A stretch of DNA of 50,885 nt from Lachnospiraceae bacterium (GTDB taxonomy: Bacteria; Bacillota; Clostridia; Lachnospirales; Lachnospiraceae), in NCBI GenBank assembly GCA_022800815.1, contig JAAWRC010000025.1:1-50885 (forward strand). Direction: 5' to 3'. Below the pieces are notes generated by a model. It saw nothing but the letters and a program-made list of their open reading frames with translations, did not search any database and was not told where the DNA came from. This document shows, one piece after another, positions 43,894-50,885 of the stretch. Within the stretch, counting starts at the first letter, position 1. Every line of letters begins with the position of its first letter. The position numbers and the translations under genes were made by a program.

Positions 43894-44742
43894 TCACTGC
43901 ATCTGATAGCTCAGCTCTTCCCCCTCCGGCACCATGCTGTTTAACACCCTCGCCGCATGGACGCCGGACTCCCGCCGCAGAACCTCCCGCTCTGCTTCCA
44001 TGAAGGACTCCCCCGCAGGTTCGGCGATCTTGAGGACCACCGACTTCGGCTCCTCGTACTGGTACGCCTCCGACCAGGTGCTCTCCGGGATAAGCGTCAA
44101 CCCACCGCCCGTCCGGGGCTCCGGGGAATCTACCACGCCCACCACCTGGTAAAGTCTTCCCTCCACCTCGACGGTCCCCCCCACCGGGTCCTTCCCGGGG
44201 AACAGAGCTTGGGCCGCCCGACCGTCGAGAAGGGCGGCGTGCCGCCCCTCCTCCACGTCCCGCTCCGTGAGCCCCCGGCCCTTCTCCACCCGGAGGTCGG
44301 CGGCGGCCAGGAAGTCCGGCCCGATCCCCAGGACGCTCCCTCCCTGGAGTGCGTCCATCCCGTGGCAGACGGTTCCGTTGTCCCGCCGGTAAAAGGCAGC
44401 CACCGCCGCTGTCCCTTCCGCTTTCTCAAGCTCCGGCACCAGCCGGTCCGCCAGGGGGACCAAGGCCGGAGCAGAGAACTCCGTGGAGAAGTCGCAGGGA
44501 AACCCGTCCGGCAGACAGAGGGTCACTTCCACGGAACCGCTCCCGAATGCCTTCCCGCCTCCTTCCCCGGCTTCTTCCGTTCCCGCTTCCCGGTCACCTT
44601 CCGTTTTCCCGCCCTTTATCGTCTCCTGCTTCCCTTCCGTCTTCCCTTCCCGCCTGCCCAGGCGGAAGGACACAAATCCGGCAAGGGCGGCAAGGAACAA
44701 ACCGAGGAGGACGACGAGAAGCAAGTGTCTTTTTTTCTTCAC
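43894..44742 (-). CDS. Free-standing MacB-type extracellular (core) domain with one membrane anchor
   Basis: 282 residues. One N-terminal helix (about residues 6-24), a charged Glu/Gly/Lys linker to about 65, then a ~210-residue extracellular domain. Its segment GRGLTERDVEEGRHAALLDG, then AQALFPGKDPVGGTVEVEGR and YQVVGVVDS, is the hallmark of the periplasmic core domain of MacB/FtsX-type ABC permeases, but the three C-terminal membrane helices of such permeases are missing. Starts at GTG overlapping the previous stop (GTGA), with GGGAGGAG. Last gene of the exporter operon, and its partner is probably the adaptors upstream. Confidence 0.82.
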   Translation of the reverse strand: MKKKRHLLLVVLLGLFLAALAGFVSFRLGRREGKTEGKQETIKGGKTEGDREAGTEEAGEGGGKAFGSGSVEVTLCLPDGFPCDFSTEFSAPALVPLADRLVPELEKAEGTAAVAAFYRRDNGTVCHGMDALQGGSVLGIGPDFLAAADLRVEKGRGLTERDVEEGRHAALLDGRAAQALFPGKDPVGGTVEVEGRLYQVVGVVDSPEPRTGGGLTLIPESTWSEAYQYEEPKSVVLKIAEPAGESFMEAEREVLRRESGVHAARVLNSMVPEGEELSYQMQ

Positions 44743-46922
44743 GGTTCCGTCTCCTCCCATTCTTCCGTCTCCTCCGTTTTGATCTCCATCTCTTCCCCAT
44801 AGACGATCCGGGCTTCGGCCCCCTCCATACCGGAGGCTTCCTCCGGATAAGCCAGGTAATCCTCCCCGGTGAGCCCGGAGAGTATCTCGATCTCCTGGCC
44901 CCCGAAGCTCCTCCCGGTTTCCACCGGCCGTTTTTCCAGCCGGCCATCCTCGTCCATGGCGTATACGAAGGCATCCCTTCCCTCGTAGAACAGGAGGCCG
45001 TCCGGAAGGACGATGCCTCCCGCCGCTTCCCCGGAAGGTTTTGTCCCCGTCTCATTCTCCGCAGAGCTTTCTCCCAGAAGCATCCGGGGAATCAGAATCT
45101 CCACCGCATCCCCCGCCCGGACTCCTTTTGTCTCCGATGGGGTAGCCGTAAAGCGGTAATAGCTCATGGCTGGGTTTCCCGCACCGTTCCCGAATGCGTT
45201 CCCGGTGAAAGGGACCGCCGTCCCGGCCAAGGTTCCTCTCCCGCCGGACGCATCTCCCGGCCTGTCGTTTCCGGCCGGTGCGCCGTCATCTGTCCCGCCC
45301 CCATGAAATACGTCACCGTCCGTCCCGCCTCCCGGTTCTTTCTCCACGGACTGGAGGACGGCCTCGAAGGAGACCTCCTTCTCCCGGACTCTTGCCGACA
45401 CCGAAAGCCGGTCACCTGGCCGCAGGGCCGCCGCCAGCACCTCGTTCACCTGGCCGCAGAGGGTGTTCCCGCTCTTTCCCTGGATGGTCAACACCGGCTG
45501 TCCCAGTCTTGCGGCCTCCCTCGGATCCCTTGCCTCTCTCACCTGGCCGGCCGTCTCCGCCGTCAGGATGTTCTCCTCAATCTCCCGTCTCAGATTTTCC
45601 GCCTGCAGCTCATTCTTCCGGATGGCCAGTTCCAGGTTCTCGTACTCCAGGCTCCTCTCCCGGATGGCCCGGGCCAGCTCTTCCTTCGTGTAGCCCCCGG
45701 GCTCGCTCTCCAGCCCTCCCAGTGCGCCCTCCAGCGCCTCGTCGTCAAAGGGCCCGTCGAACTCCGGTGGTGTCTCCCCTGTGTCCGGGATGCTCTCCTC
45801 CACCTGGGAAGGGCTTTCCTCCGTCCCACCGCTTTCCGGCACGCTCCCCTCTGTCCCGGAAGAAGAATCGGACTCCCCCGGCCGGTCGGAGGAAGATTCT
45901 CCCTCGCCGCCTTCCCATCTCCCGGAAGAGCTCTCCTCCGGAGAACTGCCCTCTTCCTGGTCTTCCGAGGAAGGTTCCGTCCCGGAGGAGGGCTCCGTCC
46001 CGGAGGAGGTCTCCCCCTGGACGATCTCCTCATAGACCTTTCCGTCAAAAGTCCAGACAAATAGGGGAGTCTCAGCACTCCCACCGTCCTCAACGATGAC
46101 GAACCGGCCACAGAGCTTCATCCGCACCAGCATGGCAAGAACCTCCGGGGCCACCTCCCCGCCCTTCTTTACATAGTAGACATAAGGGTCCTGCGCCGTC
46201 CCGGTTCCGCCGGAGGGGACGGTGTCCCCGTCGACCCGGTCATGGACCTCGGGGATGCCGTCACGGCCCTCCACCGCCACGAAACCCTCCAGGCTTTCCT
46301 CTGCGGAGACGGGCGCCGTCCGCCCCTCCCCGGCAGAGAGAAACATCCGGCCGGTCCCGACAAAGGCCACTACGGGGCCTCTCTTCCCGGCTCCGTCTCC
46401 AACCGGGACCACTCCGGCTCTCCCCCCGTTCCGGTCCCGGTCAGCGACCAGTGCGGTACCCCCGCCCGGCTCCTCCCCGGTCCGCCCAAGGCCGTCCGGC
46501 CTGGGCTTCGTCGCCCTGAGCATCCCGATGAAGGCACCCAGCCGCTCCAAGTAGACCCTCTGGTTGGCGAGGCTTTTCTCCAGGCCGGAAAGCTCCTCTG
46601 AAAGGGCTGTACAGTCGTAGCGGAGCAGGGGCGTCCCGGACTCCACCAGCTGCCCCTCCTTCACATAGAGCTCCACCGCCGGCTTCCGACTGTCGTAATA
46701 ACAGGCCGTCAGGGAACCGGACTCCATCACGGCGGATACCGCCACCGCATCGGACCACTTCTTATCCCGAAGCCCCTCCACCGAGTAGACGGGGACCTCC
46801 TCCCCGCCCGCCGGCATGAGCCTCTTGATTCCCACGCCGGAAAGAAATCCCGCCAGAAGGAGAACCGCCGCACTGCCTCCCGCAAGAAGCCTCCTCTTTC
46901 CCGTCCACGCCTGTTTTTCCAT
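44739..46922 (-). CDS. Large HlyD-like membrane-fusion protein with inserted region
   Basis: 727 residues. Membrane helix at 11-31, then a split adaptor: N-terminal barrel/lipoyl half (VEGLRDKKW... to VKEGQLVESGTPLLRYD), an unusual globular insert ~136-302, an acidic low-complexity stretch ~303-410 with two SSGTEP repeats, a coiled coil ~411-450 and the C-terminal lipoyl/barrel half. The C-terminal part (FVYAMDEDGRLEKRPVETGR) matches that of the smaller adaptor upstream. Follows it after 63 bp containing a terminator-like hairpin. Such adaptors bridge an ABC exporter and substrate outside the cell. Low complexity could be a spacer across the wall. Confidence 0.82.
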   Translation of the reverse strand: MEKQAWTGKRRLLAGGSAAVLLLAGFLSGVGIKRLMPAGGEEVPVYSVEGLRDKKWSDAVAVSAVMESGSLTACYYDSRKPAVELYVKEGQLVESGTPLLRYDCTALSEELSGLEKSLANQRVYLERLGAFIGMLRATKPRPDGLGRTGEEPGGGTALVADRDRNGGRAGVVPVGDGAGKRGPVVAFVGTGRMFLSAGEGRTAPVSAEESLEGFVAVEGRDGIPEVHDRVDGDTVPSGGTGTAQDPYVYYVKKGGEVAPEVLAMLVRMKLCGRFVIVEDGGSAETPLFVWTFDGKVYEEIVQGETSSGTEPSSGTEPSSEDQEEGSSPEESSSGRWEGGEGESSSDRPGESDSSSGTEGSVPESGGTEESPSQVEESIPDTGETPPEFDGPFDDEALEGALGGLESEPGGYTKEELARAIRERSLEYENLELAIRKNELQAENLRREIEENILTAETAGQVREARDPREAARLGQPVLTIQGKSGNTLCGQVNEVLAAALRPGDRLSVSARVREKEVSFEAVLQSVEKEPGGGTDGDVFHGGGTDDGAPAGNDRPGDASGGRGTLAGTAVPFTGNAFGNGAGNPAMSYYRFTATPSETKGVRAGDAVEILIPRMLLGESSAENETGTKPSGEAAGGIVLPDGLLFYEGRDAFVYAMDEDGRLEKRPVETGRSFGGQEIEILSGLTGEDYLAYPEEASGMEGAEARIVYGEEMEIKTEETEEWEETEP

Positions 46923-46957
46923 GCCATACACCTCACTTTATTTTCCAGAAAATCAGG

Positions 46958-46986
46958 AAAAAAATCGGATTTTCCACCGCCGATTT
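46958..46986 (-). terminator. Terminator-like hairpin inside the exporter operon
   Basis: On the minus strand AAATCGG and CCGATTT (7-bp stem, 46986-46980 and 46968-46962) are followed by seven T. It overlaps the stop of the smaller adaptor gene and lies 40 bp before the larger one, so it may reduce expression of the downstream genes. Confidence 0.6.
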
Positions 46987-48242
46987 TATTCCCCGAAATC
47001 CGCCTCCTGCCCTTCCTCCAGGAGGGCGGACGGCCACGCCAGGTAGTCCGTCATGGCGAGTCCCTCTCTCACCTGCCAGGCGCCGTGCCGGTCATTGTAG
47101 GCGCCGAGGGTGACCGGGCGCTTCTTTAGCCGTCCGTCCTCCCCGGCGGCCCACACCCAGGGCTTCCCGGCGGCATCTTCCACGTATCCCTCCGGCAGAA
47201 GGATCTCCGCCGTCTCAAGGTCCCCCTTCGCAGTTTCTGCCGCAGCCCCTTCCTGATCTCCAACCTGATCTTCTGCCTTTTCCGCCGGGCTTTCCGGTTC
47301 CGTCACGGTCCCGTCCGCACCGTCTTCCGCCTCCGGCGCTCCGCTTCCTCCCGCCGCCCCTATGGCATCCGCCTTCTCAATGTAGACGTGCTGCCCCGGC
47401 AGGAAGGCGCCCGCCCCCGTGACGGTCCCCCTCACCGGATACAGGGAGACCCTGGCGGCCCCGGAGACCGTCTCACTCTCCGACGAGCTTCCGGTCCCGA
47501 CCTGGTCCACGGTTCCGGGGAGGACGAGACTCCCGTCCCGGGCGGCGACCGCCACCGCATCCCCGGCCTGGAAGTCCGCAAGCTCCTCCTCGCCGGCCTG
47601 GAACGAGAACTCGTACTCGTCCTCCGGCACGATGGACAGGCTCCCGCCCTCCGGATCAATTCCGGCCACGGCCCCCCGGCAGGGGGAGGTCACTTCCCGC
47701 TCCGCAAGCTTTTCCTCCAGGGCGGCGATCTCCCGGTCTTTCCGGGAGAGATCGTACTCCTTCCGGGAAAGTTCCGCCTCCGCATTCAGGATTTGCAAAT
47801 CGTAGTCCCCCCTCCGGGCCGCCTCCGCCTGGCCCCGTTCCCGCTTCAGGGTCTGAATCTGGAGTCCGGCGCTCTCCGCATCAAAGACCAGCTGTTCCCG
47901 GTCCAAAAGGAGCTGTTCCTTTTCCAGCAGGAGGGAGGCGTTGTCGTAGGCGGCGAGTACGGCCCCCTCCTCCACGATGTCTCCTTCCCCCACCAGGAAG
48001 CCCGCCGTCTCCCGGCCAGGGTCCAGACGCACCATCACCGCCTCTTTCCGGGAGAGAACCCCCAGGAACCGGCTCCTTATGGCTTCCGACTCCGCATATC
48101 CGGTCAGGGACGCCACGGACTGCACCGGCACCCTCTGCTCCCGGCTCCGTTTCGGGATGGAGGGCGTGCCCAGGTAGAGCCCCAGGCCGGCTGCCGCCAG
48201 GAACAGGAGCACCGCCGCAAACACGATCCATTTCTTCTTCAT
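46986..48242 (-). CDS. HlyD-like membrane-fusion protein (smaller)
   Basis: 418 residues. Membrane helix at 5-24, barrel, lipoyl half with VEEGAVLAAYDNASLLLEKE, coiled coil through ~residue 190 and AEREVTSPCRGAVAGIDPEG, the other lipoyl half, then C-terminal barrel ending in LAMTDYLAWPSALLEEG. Typical MacA/YknX adaptor shape for an ABC exporter. Overlaps the permease gene by 4 bp (ATGA). The acidic region EAEDGADGTVTEPESPAEKA near residue 305 is an extra linker. Confidence 0.85.
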   Translation of the reverse strand: MKKKWIVFAAVLLFLAAAGLGLYLGTPSIPKRSREQRVPVQSVASLTGYAESEAIRSRFLGVLSRKEAVMVRLDPGRETAGFLVGEGDIVEEGAVLAAYDNASLLLEKEQLLLDREQLVFDAESAGLQIQTLKRERGQAEAARRGDYDLQILNAEAELSRKEYDLSRKDREIAALEEKLAEREVTSPCRGAVAGIDPEGGSLSIVPEDEYEFSFQAGEEELADFQAGDAVAVAARDGSLVLPGTVDQVGTGSSSESETVSGAARVSLYPVRGTVTGAGAFLPGQHVYIEKADAIGAAGGSGAPEAEDGADGTVTEPESPAEKAEDQVGDQEGAAAETAKGDLETAEILLPEGYVEDAAGKPWVWAAGEDGRLKKRPVTLGAYNDRHGAWQVREGLAMTDYLAWPSALLEEGQEADFGE

Positions 48243-50662
48243 GACAAAGCACCCTCCTCATAGGTCTGGATGTAGAACCATGCGCCCGCCGCAAGGGCCA
48301 GGCACCAGTAAACAAGCCGCCCCGCCGTCAGCCGGTACATGGAATATCCGGTGAGCAGCGGGAGCAGGGAAAAGTACGGTTCCCCCGTGAGCCCCATCAG
48401 ATACAGGAACACCGGAAGCAGGAGCAGGAGACTTCCCACGAGAACCGTGTGGACCAGGTTCCCACTCCGTCTCGACAGCCAGAGGGTAAGCCCCACCGCC
48501 GCCGCCATCCCCAGGTAACGGGAAAGTCCCACCAGCGCCAGATACCCCCACAGGGGAATGTTAAAGGGAACGTCGTCCAGCAGGGGAAGGCTCTTTAAGG
48601 GGGCGGTGAGCCCCGCCGTCCCGTAGGCCCGGAACAGGGTCAGGTAACGGGGGAGGAAGGCGACGACAAAGGCGAGGGTCCCGTACAGGAGTCCGGCCAG
48701 GTACTTCCGTCTGCAGACGCCTCCCCCGCCCCGGACGCAGGCCCTCTGCAAAAGCTCCACCCGGCTGGTCCGCTCCACGGAAAAAACCGCCGCCAGCCCC
48801 ACCACCAGGAAGAAGGCCAGCTTCCCGGCATCCATGACGTCCGTCCGCCGTCCCTGTTCGTTCAGAAGCGCCTCCCAGCCGGAGGCGTAGAACAGTTCCG
48901 CCTCCGTCCCCTCCCGCACCTGATTCAGAACGTGCTCGTACTGGGCCAGGGCGGTCCCAAACCCGGTGCGGGCGTTCTGGGACGCCTGCAGCTCCATCTG
49001 GGCCGCTTCCCGCTCCTCGTAGGAGAGCTCCCCGGCCGCGTAGGCCTTCGCCGCCCTCGCCGCCCTGCGCTCCATGTCGTCAAACCGTTTCTGCTCCTCC
49101 TGATAGCGGACGGCCGCCTCCTGCAGGGGGACCCCCTCCGCCCAGCCGACGTAATGCCGGTAGAACAGCTCCTCCGGGGACTGGTAGACCTTGAAGTCCC
49201 GGTAACTGCTCCACTGGAGAAGGACAAACAGAAGGAGCACCAGGCCGGCCCGCTCCATGACCACGATCTTGTAAAGCTCCTTCCCGAAAAGTCCCACCCG
49301 GACCCTCCGTGCGCCCGACGCCCGGCTCCTCCCCCGCCGTCTCTTCCGGAACGCCTTCCACCTGGAAAGGAGACGGTTATCCGCACTGAGGGCGGAAGCC
49401 TCCCTCACGTAGAGGAACAGGGCGAAAAAGCAGGAGAGTCCCGCCGTGAGGACCGCCGTCCCGAGGACCGCCGGAATCACCTCCACCGGATACCCGAACA
49501 CGTTCATGTTCCGGTAGTTCCCCAAAAACCAGGAGGCGTCCGCCATGCACACCAGGTTCAGCACCTTGAGGGGGCTCAGGTAAGAATGAAGGCCGACGGT
49601 CAGATAGAGGACGGACTCCAGGAGAATGGCCCCCGCCGGGACCAGGCATGCGCTGACACCGTTTTTGAACACGGTGCACAGACAAAACAGCAGGGAGGCG
49701 AAGGGGAGTGCCGCCAATACCTTCGCCGCCAGGAAGACTCCCAAATACCGTCCCGCCGTCATGGCATAGGGGGAGGCCAGCATTCCCCGGATGCTCTGGA
49801 CGGGCCGGGAAAGGTCCCCAAAACCCAGAAGCCGCTCCGAGAGGAACAGGTTCGCCCCGTAGAAGACCAGCGTGAGGCACAGGGAACAAAGGAGCATCAC
49901 CAGGAGCTTTGCCGCTATGGTCTCCAGATATCCCCTCCGGGTGGGCTTTATGAGGAGCAGAGTCCCCTCCTCCCGCTCCCCCACCAGCATGGAGAGGGCG
50001 AGAATCAGGAGGGCCGCCAGGAGCAGCACGTCCGTCAGCGGAAACTCCGTCGCCAAAAGGATTCCCTCCGAATCGGCCGCCGGGAGCACGGTCCCCCGAA
50101 GGTGGGCGTAGACCGGCGGAGTCCGCTCGATGTTCCGGTAGGAGAAGGTGTCCGGGTTCCCGAAGAGAGACGAGGAAGTCATGATCTTCGCCTCCTCGTC
50201 GATTCCCGCCAGGTAATCCCCGTAGTGGGCCACCGCCGAGACCTGGGCGAGCACGTCGTCGACCAGTTTCTGCTCGCTGTAAAAGTTGGTCAGATAGGAG
50301 AGGTAGCTCCCCTCCGGGTCCAGATCCGGATACTTCTGAAAGACTTCCTGGTTCCGCTCCCGAAACGCCCGCCGTTCCTCCTCGTTCCACTCCCCGTAGC
50401 CGTCGGTCCACTCCCGCCAGACAGACACCGCCGAGAGAAGCTCCTTCTTTTCCGCCAGTTTTTCCTCCGCCTCCAGGGCCGTTAAACCCGCCAGATCTTC
50501 ATAGACCCGGCCCACGTCCTTCCTGGTATAGCTCCAGTCAATCCGCTGTCCCGACTCCCGGTACAGCATCAGGCCGTTAAAGAGGAACAGGAACAGGAGC
50601 AGGGCCGGAACCAGCCGCTTCCCCAGCAACTTTTTCGATTCGTAATAAATGAGCCGTCCCAT
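48239..50662 (-). CDS. Large ABC-2 type permease with two transmembrane sets
   Basis: 807 residues. First membrane helix about residues 16-34, a ~170-residue extracellular region, then about five helices to residue ~420. After a basic linker (RKRRRGRSRASG) the pattern repeats: helix near 475, extracellular helical region with QEEQKRFDDMERRAARAAKA, and further helices to the C-terminus. It resembles two fused ABC-2/Fea-type halves. AAGGAGGGG precedes the ATG. It is separated from the ATPase gene by 120 bp containing a dispersed repeat. Substrate unknown. Very G+C-rich. Confidence 0.82.
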   Translation of the reverse strand: MGRLIYYESKKLLGKRLVPALLLFLFLFNGLMLYRESGQRIDWSYTRKDVGRVYEDLAGLTALEAEEKLAEKKELLSAVSVWREWTDGYGEWNEEERRAFRERNQEVFQKYPDLDPEGSYLSYLTNFYSEQKLVDDVLAQVSAVAHYGDYLAGIDEEAKIMTSSSLFGNPDTFSYRNIERTPPVYAHLRGTVLPAADSEGILLATEFPLTDVLLLAALLILALSMLVGEREEGTLLLIKPTRRGYLETIAAKLLVMLLCSLCLTLVFYGANLFLSERLLGFGDLSRPVQSIRGMLASPYAMTAGRYLGVFLAAKVLAALPFASLLFCLCTVFKNGVSACLVPAGAILLESVLYLTVGLHSYLSPLKVLNLVCMADASWFLGNYRNMNVFGYPVEVIPAVLGTAVLTAGLSCFFALFLYVREASALSADNRLLSRWKAFRKRRRGRSRASGARRVRVGLFGKELYKIVVMERAGLVLLLFVLLQWSSYRDFKVYQSPEELFYRHYVGWAEGVPLQEAAVRYQEEQKRFDDMERRAARAAKAYAAGELSYEEREAAQMELQASQNARTGFGTALAQYEHVLNQVREGTEAELFYASGWEALLNEQGRRTDVMDAGKLAFFLVVGLAAVFSVERTSRVELLQRACVRGGGGVCRRKYLAGLLYGTLAFVVAFLPRYLTLFRAYGTAGLTAPLKSLPLLDDVPFNIPLWGYLALVGLSRYLGMAAAVGLTLWLSRRSGNLVHTVLVGSLLLLLPVFLYLMGLTGEPYFSLLPLLTGYSMYRLTAGRLVYWCLALAAGAWFYIQTYEEGALS

Positions 50663-50695
50663 CTGCCCCCTCCTTCTATTTCCGTCAGGCCGTCA

Positions 50696-50775
50696 GGCGA
50701 TTGCGAAAGTTAAGATTTCAGAGCAGATTCTGACGACCGCATCCATCCAAAGCCTGCCACGCCAAACATTCCAAC
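50696..50775. repeat. Dispersed palindromic repeat, partial copy B
   Basis: 80 bp align without gaps to 35007-35086 at about 65 matching positions. CATCCAAAGCCTGC and CGCCAAACATTCCAAC are identical blocks. Only the left half is present. It lies 8 bp after the ATPase stop codon and 33 bp before the permease start. Confidence 0.8.
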
Positions 50776-50782
50776 AGTCTGT

Positions 50783-50885
50783 TCATTCCCGGAAGCAGGA
50801 GAGGTACACGTCCTCCAGGCCCGGCCGCATCTCCCTGGCCTCATACCCCTCCGGCCTGTCCTCACAGATCACCCGCACGAACAGG
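50783..50885 (-). CDS. ABC transporter ATPase, C-terminal end only
   Basis: The last 34 codons of a gene running off the right edge: FVRVICEDRPEGYEAREMRP, then GLEDVYLSCFRE and TGA. The P-x-LEDVYL motif is the usual end of ABC-2-type exporter ATPases. It is the first visible gene of the exporter operon and almost surely energises the permease at 48239-50662. Confidence 0.75.
   Translation of the reverse strand, partial: LFVRVICEDRPEGYEAREMRPGLEDVYLSCFRE

Noticed and set aside
44349-46064. A 571-codon plus-strand open frame opposite the large adaptor
   Set aside because: Pro/Ser/Arg-rich shadow of a G+C-rich gene. No ribosome site or family motifs, while the minus-strand adaptor has domains and coupling.

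Overview
The window looks like chromosome of a G+C-rich, spore-forming, monoderm Clostridia, most likely Lachnospiraceae. This is an inference from gene content: a cotJABC spore-coat operon, a cysS-mrnC-rlmB operon, an ftsE-ftsX-M23 peptidase-Ctp cluster, a hemA...hemL tetrapyrrole operon with fused enzymes, and YesMN-type sugar sensing. No 16S rRNA or other phylogenetic marker is present to settle it. Nearly every gene is on the minus strand. The plus-strand exceptions are a LacI-family regulator, one tRNA and a small A+T-richer island.

Layout. 1-6.1 kb: 3' truncated galactokinase with a three-repeat operator-like array, then a response regulator / ABC ATPase / ABC permease / histidine kinase module of the antimicrobial-peptide sensing and export type, and a divergent GalR-like LacI regulator. 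6.1-8.1 kb: tRNA-Thr(GGU) with promoter and terminator, followed by a decayed mobile-element remnant (two genes interrupted by in-frame TGA, a possible transposase scrap, and a Phd/YefM antitoxin beside a broken YoeB-type toxin). 8.1-21.9 kb: an L-arabinose block with AraR, AraA, an FGGY kinase, a YesN/YesM-type two-component system and a YtfQRT/YjfF-type sugar ABC importer with two different substrate-binding lipoproteins. 22.1-25 kb: cysS-mrnC-rlmB plus a flavodoxin remnant. 25-30.6 kb: CdaR-like regulator, FtsE, FtsX, a coiled-coil M23 peptidase and a C-terminal processing protease. 30.7-31.7 kb: a stand-alone MalK-like ATPase whose catalytic motifs are degenerate. 31.9-40.6 kb: hemA, precorrin-2 dehydrogenase, a HemC-SUMT-HemD triple fusion, hemB, hemL and an Xaa-Pro aminopeptidase. 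40.7-42 kb: cotJABC. 42.2-43.8 kb: cardiolipin synthase. 43.9-50.9 kb: an exporter operon of ABC ATPase (cut by the window edge), a large ABC-2 permease, two HlyD-like adaptors and a free-standing MacB-type extracellular domain.

How the parts fit. The arabinose block senses sugar in two ways: AraR, which has an intracellular effector domain and its own promoter region with AraR-like half-sites, and the membrane kinase/AraC-type regulator pair, for which three phased direct repeats lie upstream of the first binding-protein gene. The hem operon runs from glutamyl-tRNA to precorrin-2/sirohydrochlorin and contains no coproporphyrin or protoheme step, so it points to siroheme or cobalamin.

The most unusual items are the last exporter operon, the pseudo-ATPase, the triple tetrapyrrole fusion, a dispersed palindromic repeat family present three times in the window (araB/araA, hemL/hemB and permease/ATPase junctions), and a ~250-bp imperfect palindrome between the ABC permease and kinase genes near 2.2 kb. 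Coordinates of starts were chosen by Shine-Dalgarno spacing and overlap with upstream genes; none has been tested.
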